A stretch of 64,000 nt of DNA from Kurthia massiliensis (lineage in GTDB: Bacteria; Bacillota; Bacilli; Bacillales_A; Planococcaceae): the NCBI RefSeq assembly GCF_000285555.1, contig NZ_HE610998.1:158102-222101 (forward strand). Reading direction: 5' to 3'. How positions within the stretch are numbered: the first letter of the stretch is position 1; the number at the start of each line of letters is the position of its first letter. The notes beneath the pieces are model-generated. The model saw only the letters and a list, made by a program, of their open reading frames with translations, was not told the DNA's origin and did not search any database. A program made the translations under genes and the position numbers. Shown here piece after piece: positions 25,501 through 35,361 of the stretch.

Positions 25501-27351
25501 TTACTCCTCGTTGATCGTGTTGCTTGCTTGTACAATTAATTGACGTGTTTCGTCAATGATACGTGTTTCATGTGCTGTCATATATTTTTCCATATCTCGT
25601 TGGAATTTACGCGCCACTTGTGGTGGTGACTGCATTAAAATTGTTGAACGGAACGCTTCTTCAAGTTTATCAAACGCTTCGATATGAAAATCATTCGGTT
25701 GTTTGCGCATTTGACGTCGCGTCGTACGCGTTAATTCGAATGTACTTTCATATGTGCGCATCGCTGCGTGTACTTCCTGTGTCATCAGCGCCTGTAAATC
25801 ATGTGTTGTAAATTGGGTTGCCAAATGTTTCGCCAATTGTACCGCTTCTTTGCTAGATAAGCTTTCATGAATGCGTCGACGATATTCCCCAGCAGCTTTC
25901 CGACGCGCTAAATATAATACGCGATCTGGTAAGCGTTCATTTAACATGTCTAAGTAGTTGACGCGAATTTGCGCTGTAATGTCATCAAGTCCTGTACGGG
26001 CAATTGTTTCGCCTGTCATTAGTTTTTGTTCGACACTATTGACGGGAATGATGGTCACGCCGCCGTCTGTCGCATCTTCAATCGTTTCTGTAAGCGCGTG
26101 AATCGTTGCCTCATCGACGAGAGACGCTTTCGTTAAGGCGACAAGGACGTGGATTTTTTGATCGCGTAGCATTTGAATAACTTGTAAATCAAAATCTTGT
26201 ACGCGCGCTGATGCCGCAGAAACGCAATAAATAGCAATGTGTACCCATTCTGCAACGGCTGCTTGATAACCACGCGATTGCAAAAATTGTTTAAAATCCG
26301 CCATCCAGACGTCATCTTTTCCTTGTTCAATGCCCCATGAGTCAATTAACGACACCGGTACACCATTTAACATTAGTTTTTCTTCAAAAAAACCTTGTTC
26401 TGTGACAGGTTTTCCCGCACCAGTGGCACGCTTTGGCTCGTTAAATAAATAGTTGATTAATGAAGATTTGCCGACACCTGTTTGTCCGAGAATAGCGACG
26501 TTGACCGTTTCTCGTGCGTGCATCGGCATGAGTGCTTCTTTTACTTGCGCGATGTATTGTGAAATGAGCGTTGCGACGTGTTGATTCGTCCGAAGCGCTT
26601 GTAACACATATTGTTCAAAAGCATCTGCGACTTCAAATGATGATTTATTCATGAGTGCGCGTGCTTTTTGCGATGTATTGCCGAAAAAGGTTTTTAATTT
26701 CCCTGGCGTCTTTTCATCTGGTTGCTCGGATGAACGCAATTGTTGGAAAAATTTCGAGACGTTGTTTGTGAGTAGTTCAAACGTGATTTTTTGTGCTGCC
26801 TCATCTTCGAAAAAAGCGATGCTCGGTGATAACGGCTCAAGCGTTTGCTTCGCGACATCGTGCAAAATCGGTTTTAAATCTTGCTGTAAAAATTGATGCG
26901 CGAGTGATTCTGCTTGTGCACGCGCTTGTTTCGTTCGCCATATTTTTTCGATGTCTGATTTGTAAGAAACGAGTGCTTTTTTCGCTTTCGCCATGACGCG
27001 CGCACGATAGTAGGCGCGGACGACACGTAAATATGCGTCGAACAATGCATCTTCTAATAAACGTGGATCGTCTGCATTTGCCAGCGTGACATTATGCGGG
27101 AGCGTCATTTCTACATCAACGGCACCGTCTACATCATAGATGCCGATGACAACCGGCATTTTTTTCGCAGCTTGTTGAATCGTATACAGTTCATCTTTCG
27201 TCGGACCGGACGATGCCATCACATAAAGCATCACTTGCGCAGCGTTTTCACTTTGCACAATCGGAAGCGCACCGACCGTTTGAAGTGGCAGTGAAAAGTT
27301 GGCAACAGCAGGCTGTTTGTATAATAAAATGTTCAATTGTGTTAAATCCAT
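25501..27351 (-). CDS. large dynamin-like/Era-like GTPase
   Basis: 616 residues in three parts. Residues 1-115 resemble a small alpha/beta receiver-like domain (PVVIGIYDVDG). Residues 120-280 are helical and charged. A G domain starts at 282: G1 GQTGVGKSS (289-297), GAGKPVT switch (311-317), G3 DSWG (337-340), and ALTKAS where TKxD is expected, so the G4 aspartate is replaced by Ser. The C-terminal ~150 residues are helical. Partner and function unknown; large bacterial GTPases of this shape can act on membranes. Same direction as the second GTPase after the tnpB element. Confidence 0.75.
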   Translation of the reverse strand: MDLTQLNILLYKQPAVANFSLPLQTVGALPIVQSENAAQVMLYVMASSGPTKDELYTIQQAAKKMPVVIGIYDVDGAVDVEMTLPHNVTLANADDPRLLEDALFDAYLRVVRAYYRARVMAKAKKALVSYKSDIEKIWRTKQARAQAESLAHQFLQQDLKPILHDVAKQTLEPLSPSIAFFEDEAAQKITFELLTNNVSKFFQQLRSSEQPDEKTPGKLKTFFGNTSQKARALMNKSSFEVADAFEQYVLQALRTNQHVATLISQYIAQVKEALMPMHARETVNVAILGQTGVGKSSLINYLFNEPKRATGAGKPVTEQGFFEEKLMLNGVPVSLIDSWGIEQGKDDVWMADFKQFLQSRGYQAAVAEWVHIAIYCVSAASARVQDFDLQVIQMLRDQKIHVLVALTKASLVDEATIHALTETIEDATDGGVTIIPVNSVEQKLMTGETIARTGLDDITAQIRVNYLDMLNERLPDRVLYLARRKAAGEYRRRIHESLSSKEAVQLAKHLATQFTTHDLQALMTQEVHAAMRTYESTFELTRTTRRQMRKQPNDFHIEAFDKLEEAFRSTILMQSPPQVARKFQRDMEKYMTAHETRIIDETRQLIVQASNTINEE

Positions 27352-27421
27352 TTATATCACCAGTTTCTCTGTAATGTAGTTATATATACGGAATACCCGA
27401 AAAAATGTTTCATAGAACGTA

Positions 27422-27456
27422 AAAAACGACACCGCAAATATTCAGGTGTCGTTTTT
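27422..27456 (-). terminator. terminator
   Basis: AAAAACGACACC/GGTGTCGTTTTT perfect stem with an 11-base loop, placed after the secreted-protein gene. Confidence 0.92.
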
Positions 27457-27466
27457 CTATTGAAGA

Positions 27467-27919
27467 TTAACGATATTGTTGTCGTGTAAGGGTACCGCTA
27501 AAATTCACGTGGTCTAGTGAGACAGACTTACCTTCTATGCGAAGCTGTAACTTCGTTAATTTCGGCATATTTTTGAAAAACGTCATCGCAATGCGATCGG
27601 TAAATATTTGACCACCGGTAGAACCTTGAACGTATTTACTGTTCATAATCGATTTTTTAAAAGATAATACGACTGTTTTTTCATCTTTCGAGACAGCGTA
27701 TGATTGGACGTACGATTTATATTGAAGATGTGTCATTAAAAATTGTGTAAGGGAACCTTGCGTTGCATATTGATAGTTTAACGTTTTTTTCGGAACAATT
27801 TGTGTAGCGGATGAATTCGCATCATAAATTTTCACAGTGTCAGCAGAGGCGATTGTTGTTGTCGTCAAAAGCGATGCGGCGAGTGATGTTGTAAAAATGA
27901 GTGTTTTCCAATTCTTCAT
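27467..27919 (-). CDS. secreted protein, possibly GerMN-like domain
   Basis: 150 residues with a signal peptide (KNWKTLIFTTSLAASLLTTT, cleavage near ASA-DT). The mature part of ~123 residues has the rhythm of a GerMN domain (LTQFLMTHLQYKSYVQSY, then VVLSFKKS, then GGQIFTDRIAMTFFKNMP and KLQLRIEGK). That assignment is tentative. Exported, soluble or wall-associated, no catalytic motif. Start after AAAGGCGG. Confidence 0.6.
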   Translation of the reverse strand: MKNWKTLIFTTSLAASLLTTTTIASADTVKIYDANSSATQIVPKKTLNYQYATQGSLTQFLMTHLQYKSYVQSYAVSKDEKTVVLSFKKSIMNSKYVQGSTGGQIFTDRIAMTFFKNMPKLTKLQLRIEGKSVSLDHVNFSGTLTRQQYR

Positions 27920-28096
27920 AAGAATCCGCCTTTCTATGCAAGATTATTATTTATTTTCCCGTTTTTTATTAAAAATATGCGAATTAGGATAATATAGGAA
28001 AAAAGATGTTAACTACCCTTGTTTTTGAAGAAACGGGTTTATTTATTTGAAAATAGTGGAAAAGCATTATTAGTACGTCGTACAGGAGGTGACCAC

Positions 28097-28630
28097 TTGA
28101 AAAGACTAATTAGTTTCATCGTCGGTTTACTCGTACTCGTTGGTTTAGGGTCTTTATTATTTATGGCCATTGAACATAGCGCCATTACAAAGTATCAAGA
28201 AGACTTATGGCGATATAATTGGTTTGCACCGACGTTGTACACAATTGCAGGTGTCATCGTGTTGATTGCGCTTATTTCTATTTTTTACGCCTTTACAACG
28301 TCTTACAAAAAACGTGGTATTTACGAAAAGTTTGACGACGGCGATTTTTATATTAATAAGCAAACAATCGAAAATAACGTACAACATACGCTTGCAAAGT
28401 ATGATGATGTACGCCAACCGAAAGTGTCGGTGAAGTTACATCAGAAAAAGCGAGATTCTTATATGGATATCTTTGTCGATCTTCTCGTGGCCAAGCAAGA
28501 TAGGCAAGCGTTGTTAGAGCGTCTGCATCAAGACATTAAGTCTAATGCGGAAGCTTTTGCGGAGTTGCCCGTAAAAAACTTAAAGCTACAAGTGCTCGAT
28601 CAGAAAGAACTGAAACGTCGTGTAATTTAA
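28097..28630 (+). CDS. amaP: alkaline shock response membrane anchor protein AmaP
   Basis: 177 residues with two N-terminal membrane helices (about 3-25 and 46-70) and a cytoplasmic alpha/beta domain ending with basic residues. This matches AmaP, which holds Asp23/Gls24 at the membrane. I choose the TTG at 28097 because AGGAGGTGA lies at 28084-28092; the longer frame from 28019 has no such site. It is directly followed by the asp23-like gene, the usual partner. Confidence 0.85.
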   Translation: MKRLISFIVGLLVLVGLGSLLFMAIEHSAITKYQEDLWRYNWFAPTLYTIAGVIVLIALISIFYAFTTSYKKRGIYEKFDDGDFYINKQTIENNVQHTLAKYDDVRQPKVSVKLHQKKRDSYMDIFVDLLVAKQDRQALLERLHQDIKSNAEAFAELPVKNLKLQVLDQKELKRRVI

Positions 28631-28652
28631 TTTGCAAAAGGAGCGGATGAAA

Positions 28653-29090
28653 ATGCCAAACGAAGAAGTGTACAATGAACAAGCAGGTGTAAACAAAGAA
28701 GTAGCGGACAATCAACCAAAATACGAAAACAGCCTAACATTTGATGACAGTGTCATCGAAAAAATTGCTGGTCTTGCAGCGCGCGAGATTAACGGTATTT
28801 TAGATATGAAAGGTGGCTTTACAGACCGTTTTGGTAGTGAAAACTTATCAAAAGGTGTGTCAGTAGACGTCGGTGAAAAACAAGCGATTGTCGACTTGAA
28901 AGTCATTTTAGAGTATGGCCAAAGTGCGCCAACGATCTTCAAAAAAGTAGTTGACCTTGTAAAACAACAAGTAAACTACATGACAGGTATTCACGTAGTA
29001 GAAGTAAATGTACATGTGAGTGATGTCATGAGTGCAAAAGAATTTGCACAAGAAAAGTCAAAAGATAAAGGCAACAATGACTTAAGATAA
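28653..29090 (+). CDS. asp23: Asp23/Gls24-family envelope stress protein
   Basis: 145 residues. The central ~110 residues ([50 protein letters not shown]) match the Asp23/Gls24 domain. The protein is recruited to the membrane by AmaP and responds to cell-envelope stress. ATG 28653 is nine bases after AAAGGAG; ATG 28647 is too near. In staphylococci this operon depends on sigma-B; I saw no clear sigma-B promoter here. Confidence 0.88.
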   Translation: MPNEEVYNEQAGVNKEVADNQPKYENSLTFDDSVIEKIAGLAAREINGILDMKGGFTDRFGSENLSKGVSVDVGEKQAIVDLKVILEYGQSAPTIFKKVVDLVKQQVNYMTGIHVVEVNVHVSDVMSAKEFAQEKSKDKGNNDLR

Positions 29091-29097
29091 TGAATAG

Positions 29098-29136
29098 AAG
29101 CGAGGGCCTAACTCACATTAGGTTCCTCGCTTTTTT
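29098..29136 (+). terminator. terminator of amaP-asp23
   Basis: AAGCGAGG/CCTCGCTT with an inner CCTAA/TTAGG stem, then six T. Confidence 0.9.
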
Positions 29137-29176
29137 AAATACTTAACAAAAATGTCAGAATATTTAAAAAGCATAC

Positions 29177-29206
29177 TTGACTACTAGGTATATACGTGTT
29201 TATAAT
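29177..29206 (+). promoter_or_regulatory. promoter of the sulfone operon
   Basis: TTGACT at 29177-29182 and TATAAT at 29201-29206, with an 18-base spacer: a good vegetative promoter. The predicted transcript starts near 29213, so the following hairpins lie in a ~155-base leader. Confidence 0.75.
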
Positions 29207-29228
29207 CAGATATACAAATAAACAGACC

Positions 29229-29346
29229 GACCAGACAACTGGAGGGCTTCTTTTTAAAGAGCCCTCCTTTTGTCTTTTCATAAAAGGCTGACTAGACAAC
29301 TAGAGTCCTACTAAACATAATTTATTATGCTTAGTAGGGCTTTTTT
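29229..29346 (+). promoter_or_regulatory. leader with two tandem motif-plus-terminator units
   Basis: Unit 1: GACCAGACAACTGGAG (29229-29244) running into a terminator-like hairpin GGAGGGC/GCCCTCC (29241-29267) and CTTTTG. Unit 2: GACTAGACAACTAGAG (29290-29305) running into a stronger terminator (29304-29341) with six T (29341-29346). The two 16-mers keep complementary arms, CCAG-ACAA-CTGG and CTAG-ACAA-CTAG, although the arm base changes. The motif overlaps or abuts each terminator stem, so it could be a ligand- or protein-responsive attenuator, or a DNA operator. I know no named riboswitch of this form. Confidence 0.6.
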
Positions 29347-29370
29347 GGATAACGAGAAGGAGGAAACATC

Positions 29371-29640
29371 ATGGTCCAATTAGAAGAAATTTTTCACTTA
29401 CCAGATTTACAATTTGTACAATTTTGTGAGAAGCGTTTTGCACTAAATAAGGGCATTTATAACACGATTGATTCATGGTTTTACGACACAGGTATTACAG
29501 ATATTGTGGAACGACGCAAACTTATTTTCCAATTTAGTATGCAACACTGCACTGAAAAGACAAAGTTTGGACCAGGGGGGCTGACTAGAAAACTAGAAGC
29601 TTTTATGGATCAGGTGGATGTTTTAATCGCAGTACACTAA
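29371..29640 (+). CDS. small unknown protein heading the sulfone operon
   Basis: 89 residues, no recognised family, starting MVQLEEIFHLPDLQF after AAGGAGGAAA. It has one cysteine in each half (FCEKRF, QHCTEK) and mixed helical character. It is the first gene after the attenuator-like leader and precedes sfnG by 69 bases. Its 3' end contains GACTAGAAAACTAGAAG (29583-29599), resembling the leader motif. The role is unknown. Confidence 0.6.
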   Translation: MVQLEEIFHLPDLQFVQFCEKRFALNKGIYNTIDSWFYDTGITDIVERRKLIFQFSMQHCTEKTKFGPGGLTRKLEAFMDQVDVLIAVH

Positions 29641-29708
29641 AAAAATTTAACGTTAATTCATAGTTATTTGATAAGTATTATAATGATTAAAGAAACGGGG
29701 GAATACAC

Positions 29709-30788
29709 ATGTCTTTACAATTTGCTTATTGGGCACCAAACGTAAGTGGGGGTCTCGTTATTTCAAAACTACCTCAAAAAACAGGATGGGATTTTGAAGA
29801 TAATGCACGTTATGCCGAGATTGCTGAAAATATTGGATTTGACTACGTTTTATTACAAACACGTTTCTTTGCGAGCTATGGTGCTGAACTACAATTAGAA
29901 GCAGCGTCATTAGCTTCTGCACTTGCGGCACGCACAAAGAAGTTAAACATTATTACAGCTGTCTTGCCAGGATTATGGCATCCAGGTGTAATGGCGAAAA
30001 TCATTAGTACGATTGATCATATTAGTAACGGTCGTAGTGCGATTAATATTGTGAGTGGTTGGTTCAAAGGTGAGTTTACAGGATACGGCGAGCCATGGTT
30101 AGACCATGATGAACGCTACCGTCGTTCAGAAGAATTTATTCGTGTACTGCGTGAGCTTTGGACAGAGGAATATGCAAATTTCAAAGGTGATTTTTATTCG
30201 TTAAATGATGCGCAACTAAAGCCGAAGCCAATAAAGCAGCCAGAGATTTTCCAAGGTGGCAATTCAAAAGCGGCGAAAGAAATGGCAGGTCGTGTATCAG
30301 ACGTTTACTTTATGAATGGGAATACACTTGAAAATATTAAAGCACAAATTGACGAAGTACGTGCGCTACGTGAAGCGAACGGTCATGGCCCGATTAAATT
30401 TGGCGTCAACGGTTTTGCCATCGTGCGCGATACGGAAAAAGAAGCAAAACAAGTGCTGCGCGATATCGTGGAACACGCCGATCAAGAAGCGGTTGAAGGA
30501 TTTAAACAATCTGTCAAAACAGCGGGTCAATCGACGAGCGATGGTAAAGGGATGTGGACGGATACGTCGTACGAAAATTTACTACAGTACAATGAAGGTT
30601 TTAAAACTGGACTAATCGGTACAGCTGAACAAGTAGCGGATCGCATTATCGAATTAAAACAAATCGGTGTCGATATCGTTTTAACAGGTTTCTTACATTA
30701 TGAAGAAGATTTGCAAGCGTTCGGTGAAAAAGTGATGCCACTCGTTCGCGAAAAAGAAGCACGCTTAGGCTTAGAGGTGGGGATTTAA
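29709..30788 (+). CDS. sfnG: FMNH2-dependent dimethylsulfone monooxygenase SfnG
   Basis: 359 residues of the luciferase-like flavin monooxygenase superfamily. The opening FAYWAPNVSGGLVISKLPQ is very close to SfnG, and SGRS/SNGRSAINIVSGWFKGEF is a typical flavin-binding section. SfnG cleaves dimethylsulfone to methanesulfinate and formaldehyde using FMNH2 and O2. Cytoplasmic. ATG after GAAACGGGGG. The stop overlaps the sfnB start (TAATG). No flavin reductase gene is seen nearby, so reduced FMN must come from elsewhere. Confidence 0.88.
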   Translation: MSLQFAYWAPNVSGGLVISKLPQKTGWDFEDNARYAEIAENIGFDYVLLQTRFFASYGAELQLEAASLASALAARTKKLNIITAVLPGLWHPGVMAKIISTIDHISNGRSAINIVSGWFKGEFTGYGEPWLDHDERYRRSEEFIRVLRELWTEEYANFKGDFYSLNDAQLKPKPIKQPEIFQGGNSKAAKEMAGRVSDVYFMNGNTLENIKAQIDEVRALREANGHGPIKFGVNGFAIVRDTEKEAKQVLRDIVEHADQEAVEGFKQSVKTAGQSTSDGKGMWTDTSYENLLQYNEGFKTGLIGTAEQVADRIIELKQIGVDIVLTGFLHYEEDLQAFGEKVMPLVREKEARLGLEVGI

Positions 30789-31942
30789 TGACAACAGTGT
30801 TAACACAACCAATAGAAGAAGTCGTCAGCACGCTCGTTGAAGCATTTGCGCAAACAGCGAGCGAGCGCGACAAAAAAGGCGGCACCGCAAAAGCAGAACG
30901 TGATTTACTACGAAAAAGTGGCTTATTACGTTTACATACAGACAACTGGACAGATATTTTAGCGATTACGCGTCAAATTGCCAAAGTCGATAGTTCATTG
31001 GCACATTTATTTGGCTATCATTTTTTATGCCGCGCATCAGTTGAATTGTATGGCACAGCCGAGCAAGTGGAAAAATTCCGTCAACAAACGATTGCGAACG
31101 ATTATTTTTGGGGCAATGCATTCAATCCATTAGATACACACGTCCAAGCAACACGTATTGACGATGCTTGGTACATAAACGGTACGAAAAGTTTTTGCTC
31201 AGGTGCAAGTGATTCTGATTGCTTGTTAATTTCAGCACAAAAACCGAATGGTGCAGGGCCGTTAATTGCAGTTATTCCGACGTCGCGCGCAGGTATTACA
31301 ACGCAAAATGATTGGGACGCATTCGGTCAACGTCAAACGGATAGTGGCAATGTCACATTTGATCAAGTCATCGTCTATGATGATGAAATATTAGATGCAT
31401 ATGAAGCGGGTGATAGCAATTTATTCGCAACGGTTCGTACACATATTGCGCAATCTGTACTTATTCACGTTTTATTAGGTACAGCAGAAGGTGCTTTTGA
31501 AGCCGCGCAACACTATACGCGCACACAAACGCGTCCGTGGGTGACGTCACATGTAGCAACGGCAACGGAAGATCCGTATTACATTCAACATTACGGTCAA
31601 TTGTTCGTCAAACTACAAGCGAGCGATGCATTAGTAGCCGTTGCGAACGAAAAACTAAACGATACGTGGGCGCAAAAACAAGCGATTACGACGGCACAGC
31701 GCGGTGAGTGTAGCATTGCCGTTGCGACAGCGAAAGTACAAGTCGTTGAAACGGCACTTGATGTGACGAGTCGCGTGTTCCAAATGATGGGTGCGCGTGC
31801 GACATCTGCGAAATATAACTTTGACCGTTATTGGCGCAATGTTCGTACACATACGTTACACGACCCAATCGATTATAAAATTCGCGATTTAGGGAACTAC
31901 ACATTAAATGATCAATATCCAGAAATCTCAGCATATTCTTAG
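30788..31942 (+). CDS. sfnB: acyl-CoA dehydrogenase-family sulfur acquisition oxidoreductase SfnB
   Basis: 384 residues with an acyl-CoA dehydrogenase/flavin monooxygenase fold: N-terminal helices to ~110, a beta domain with [10 protein letters not shown] and [18 protein letters not shown], and a C-terminal helical bundle with [20 protein letters not shown]. SfnB-type proteins accompany SfnG in sulfur scavenging. FAD/FMN cofactor expected. The ATG shares its A with the sfnG stop, so translation is coupled. Confidence 0.85.
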   Translation: MTTVLTQPIEEVVSTLVEAFAQTASERDKKGGTAKAERDLLRKSGLLRLHTDNWTDILAITRQIAKVDSSLAHLFGYHFLCRASVELYGTAEQVEKFRQQTIANDYFWGNAFNPLDTHVQATRIDDAWYINGTKSFCSGASDSDCLLISAQKPNGAGPLIAVIPTSRAGITTQNDWDAFGQRQTDSGNVTFDQVIVYDDEILDAYEAGDSNLFATVRTHIAQSVLIHVLLGTAEGAFEAAQHYTRTQTRPWVTSHVATATEDPYYIQHYGQLFVKLQASDALVAVANEKLNDTWAQKQAITTAQRGECSIAVATAKVQVVETALDVTSRVFQMMGARATSAKYNFDRYWRNVRTHTLHDPIDYKIRDLGNYTLNDQYPEISAYS

Positions 31943-31955
31943 GAGGGCAAACAAT

Positions 31956-33077
31956 ATGGAAATCTTTTGGTTCATTCCGACAAATGGCGACTTCCGTCAA
32001 TTAAATAACGAAGTAGGGGCTCGTCCAGCGACGGCAGATTATACGCGTCAAATTGCACAAGCGGTTGATCAACTTGGCTATACAGGCGTACTGATTCCGA
32101 CAGGTAAAACGTGTGAAGAAGGCTTTATCGTTGCTTCAACACTTGTACCTGTCACAGAGAAATTAAAATATTTAGTAGCAGTTCGTCCAGGTTTAATGTC
32201 ACCAAGTTTTGCGGCACGTATGTCTGCTACGCTTGACCGTTATTCAAATGGTCGTTTATTAATCAATGTCGTAGCGGGTGGCGATCCAGTCGAGATGGCA
32301 GGAGAAGGCGTTTTCCTTGATCATGACCAACGTTACGATTTAACAGATGAATTTTTAACGATTTGGCGCGATTTGTTTACGAAGGAGGACGTTCAATATC
32401 AAGGCGATTATTTACAAATTGAAAGTGGTCAGCTACCATATCCGACAGTACAGAAACCATACCCACCACTTTATTTCGGCGGTTCTTCACCAGCAGCACT
32501 CGAAGTAGCAGCAGATCACGTAGATGTGTACTTAACGTGGGGTGAACCACCAGCAGCCGTAAAAGAAAAATTAGCGCGTGTCCGTGCAAAAGCGGCAGAA
32601 CACGGTCGCAAAGTAGAGTTCGGTATTCGTTTACACGTCATCGTTCGTGAAACAGAAGAAGAAGCTTGGGCGGCAGCGAATAAATTAATCGAGCGTATCG
32701 ACGATGAAACAATCGAAAAAGCACAAGCTGTATTTAAACGTATGGATTCAGAAGGTCAACGTTTAATGACAAGCTTACATGAAGGCGATCGCAATCGTTT
32801 AGAAGTCAGTCCAAACCTTTGGGCAGGCGTCGGTCTTGTTCGTACAGGCGCTGGTACAGCACTTGTCGGTGATCCAGAAACGGTTGCCGCACGTATTAAA
32901 GAATATCAAGATTTAGGCATTGATAAATTTATTTTATCTGGTTACCCACATTTAGAAGAAGCATACACAGTTGCAGAATTGTTATTCCCGCTTCTCGGTT
33001 ACAACCAAGAAAAAGATGAATTAGGTCGTACGTTCTTAAGTCCATTTGGTGGATTAACACTAGCTGGCGCAAAATAA
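31956..33077 (+). CDS. ssuD: FMNH2-dependent alkanesulfonate monooxygenase SsuD
   Basis: 373 residues, luciferase-like. [14 protein letters not shown] opens as in SsuD/Msu[21 protein letters not shown] and [20 protein letters not shown] are characteristic. It releases sulfite from alkanesulfonates using FMNH2 and O2. ATG 31956 follows AGGAGGG; the frame opens earlier (31908) inside sfnB but is not used. With SfnG and SfnB it forms a pathway from dimethylsulfone to sulfite. No ssuABC transporter or SsuE reductase is in the window. Confidence 0.9.
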   Translation: MEIFWFIPTNGDFRQLNNEVGARPATADYTRQIAQAVDQLGYTGVLIPTGKTCEEGFIVASTLVPVTEKLKYLVAVRPGLMSPSFAARMSATLDRYSNGRLLINVVAGGDPVEMAGEGVFLDHDQRYDLTDEFLTIWRDLFTKEDVQYQGDYLQIESGQLPYPTVQKPYPPLYFGGSSPAALEVAADHVDVYLTWGEPPAAVKEKLARVRAKAAEHGRKVEFGIRLHVIVRETEEEAWAAANKLIERIDDETIEKAQAVFKRMDSEGQRLMTSLHEGDRNRLEVSPNLWAGVGLVRTGAGTALVGDPETVAARIKEYQDLGIDKFILSGYPHLEEAYTVAELLFPLLGYNQEKDELGRTFLSPFGGLTLAGAK

Positions 33078-33105
33078 ATGAATCAGCTTTAAACTTTACG
33101 AAAAA

Positions 33106-33134
33106 AGGAGATCGCTCATGCGGTCTCTTTTTTT
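33106..33134 (+). terminator. terminator of the sulfone operon
   Basis: GAGATCGC/GCGGTCTC stem (one T-G pair), loop TCAT, seven T. Confidence 0.92.
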
Positions 33135-33154
33135 GAAAATAGGGCTTAAGGTCT

Positions 33155-33179
33155 GTTAAATTCGTTTTTTAGCGGGTAG
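33155..33179 (+). promoter_or_regulatory. sigma-B-like promoter of katE
   Basis: GTTAAA (33155-33160), a 13-base spacer and GGGTAG (33174-33179), compared with the Bacillus sigma-B consensus GTTTAA-N12-15-GGGTAT. A sigB gene is 2.3 kb downstream, and Bacillus katE is a known sigma-B target. Confidence 0.6.
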
Positions 33180-33267
33180 CAAAATAGTAAGGGTGAAAAA
33201 GCAAAGTGATGACACTATACATGTATCAACGTCATTTCACCAAGTACAGTGTAGGAGGAGTCAAACA

Positions 33268-35259
33268 ATGGATAATCAAAAGAAAAAACAACTAGAACAA
33301 TATACAGTAAGTGATGAAGGTAAAGATTTAACGACAAATCACGGTGTAAAAGTCAATGATGATGAACATTCGTTAAAAGCTGGTGACCGTGGTCCAACGT
33401 TAATGGAAGATTTCCACTTCCGCGAAAAGATGACACACTTTGACCATGAACGTATTCCAGAACGTGTCGTCCATGCGCGCGGTACCGCAGCACATGGCGT
33501 ATTTGAATGTTATGAAGATGCCAGCGATATTACGATGGCGAAGTTTTTAAATGAAAAAGGCAAAAAGACGCCTGTATTCGTTCGTTTTTCAACTGTTGCA
33601 GGCTCACGTGGTTCTGCTGACACTGTCCGAGATGCACGTGGCTTTGCAACGAAGTTTTACACAGAAGATGGGAACTACGATTTAGTCGGTAACAACATTC
33701 CAGTTTTCTTCATTCAAGATGCGATTAAATTCCCTGATTTCGTCCATGCAGTCAAACCGGAACCACATAATGAAATTCCACAAGCGCAAAGTGCCCACGA
33801 TACATTTTGGGACTTCATTGCGAATAACCAAGAATCTGCACATATGGTCATGTGGCATATGTCAGACCGTTCAATTCCACGAAGCTATCGTATGATGGAA
33901 GGGTTTGGTGTGAATACTTATCGTTTCGTCAACAGTGCCGGCGAAGCGCATTTCGTAAAATTCCACTGGAAGCCGTTACTAGGCGTACATTCATTCGTTT
34001 GGGATGAAGCGCAAAAAGTAGCTGGTAAAGACCCAGACTTCCACCGCCGCGATTTATATGACAATATCGAACAAGGTAATTTTCCACAATATGAATTAGC
34101 TGTGCAATTAATTCCACAATCAAAAGAATTTGATTTTGATTTCGACGTATTAGACCCAACGAAAATTTGGCCAGAAGAAGAAGTGCCATTACGTAAACTT
34201 GGATTAATGACGTTAAATCAAAATGTGGATAATTTCTTCGCTGAAACAGAGCAAGTCGCATTCCACGCTGGACATGTCGTACCAGGTATTGATTTCTCAA
34301 ATGACCCATTATTACAAGGACGTCTATTCTCTTATACAGATACACAATTAATCCGTCTCGGTGGTCCAAACTTCCACGAAATTCCGATTAACCGTCCTGT
34401 TTGTCCTTTCCATAACAATCAACGCGATGGTTATCACCGCCAAACGATTAATCGAGGTCAAGTAAGTTACAATCAAAATTCATTACAACAAAATACGCCG
34501 AGTGTGACAGCGCGCGAAGATGGTGGCTATGAGCATTACGATGAAAAAGTAGAAGGTCGTAAAGTACGCGCACGTAGTGAATCATTTAAAGACCACTTCA
34601 CACAAGCGCGACTTTTCTGGAACAGTATGACACCGGTCGAAAAAGAACATATTACGAAAGCGTTCTGTTTCGAAGTAGGTAAAGTCGAAAGTAAAGACGT
34701 TCGTAAACAAGTCGTTGATATGTTTGCGCATGTCGATCACGACTTAGCAACAACACTTGCGAAAACAATCGGTGTTGCACCACCAGCACCACACGTTGCG
34801 AATGAAGATCTTGTTACAAAATCATCGCCAGCCGTGAGCATGTTCCAAAATCCAATTCAATTTGTAAAATCGAAAAAAGTCGCATTAATTATTAGTGAAG
34901 ACATCGATGCATCGCCTGTGAAAGAAGCATTAGAAGCAGAAGGCGTTGTTGTTGAAACGATTAGTAGCCAACAAGGTAAAGTCGGTACGTTAGAAGTCGA
35001 CCATACGTTTGAAACAGCTTCTCCAGTGTTATACGACGGTTTATTCGTTGCTGGGGTATTCAACGATATGCTATTAACACGTAAAGTTGAAAAGTTTGTC
35101 GATGAAATTTACAACCATTATAAAACAATCGGATATTTAACAGAAAAAATGATGCAACCACCATATCAAACAGGTGCTGGTGTTGAAAGTTCAATCGAAA
35201 CGTTTATTGAATCCCTTGCGAAGGGTCAACATTTTGAGCGTGAAGATGCCATTGGCTAA
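33268..35259 (+). CDS. katE: large-subunit haem catalase KatE
   Basis: 663 residues. The catalytic His69 is in [13 protein letters not shown], the conserved Asn in [14 protein letters not shown] (about 142), and the haem-ligand tyrosine in [15 protein letters not shown] (about 355). A C-terminal flavodoxin-like domain ([12 protein letters not shown] onward, about residue 530) marks the large-subunit clade (HPII/KatE), as opposed to small catalases of ~480 residues. It breaks down H2O2 in the cytoplasm. ATG 33268 follows GTAGGAGGAG; the open frame from 33193 overlaps the promoter region. Monocistronic with a sigma-B-like promoter. Confidence 0.95.
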   Translation: MDNQKKKQLEQYTVSDEGKDLTTNHGVKVNDDEHSLKAGDRGPTLMEDFHFREKMTHFDHERIPERVVHARGTAAHGVFECYEDASDITMAKFLNEKGKKTPVFVRFSTVAGSRGSADTVRDARGFATKFYTEDGNYDLVGNNIPVFFIQDAIKFPDFVHAVKPEPHNEIPQAQSAHDTFWDFIANNQESAHMVMWHMSDRSIPRSYRMMEGFGVNTYRFVNSAGEAHFVKFHWKPLLGVHSFVWDEAQKVAGKDPDFHRRDLYDNIEQGNFPQYELAVQLIPQSKEFDFDFDVLDPTKIWPEEEVPLRKLGLMTLNQNVDNFFAETEQVAFHAGHVVPGIDFSNDPLLQGRLFSYTDTQLIRLGGPNFHEIPINRPVCPFHNNQRDGYHRQTINRGQVSYNQNSLQQNTPSVTAREDGGYEHYDEKVEGRKVRARSESFKDHFTQARLFWNSMTPVEKEHITKAFCFEVGKVESKDVRKQVVDMFAHVDHDLATTLAKTIGVAPPAPHVANEDLVTKSSPAVSMFQNPIQFVKSKKVALIISEDIDASPVKEALEAEGVVVETISSQQGKVGTLEVDHTFETASPVLYDGLFVAGVFNDMLLTRKVEKFVDEIYNHYKTIGYLTEKMMQPPYQTGAGVESSIETFIESLAKGQHFEREDAIG

Positions 35260-35282
35260 ATGATGCATCATCTGAAAGGAGG

Positions 35283-35307
35283 GAAGGAAACTTTCCTTCT
35301 TTTTTTG
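35283..35307 (+). terminator. terminator of katE
   Basis: GAAGG/CCTTC stem and a T run of eight. Confidence 0.7.
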
Positions 35308-35316
35308 TGCGCAAAA

Positions 35317-35352
35317 AAGAGAAACTACTATTATAAAGGTAGTTTCTCTTTT
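35317..35352 (-). terminator. terminator of sigB
   Basis: AAGAGAAACTAC/GTAGTTTCTCTT perfect 12-bp stem, T-rich on both strands. Confidence 0.88.
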
Positions 35353-35361
35353 GACATTCCA

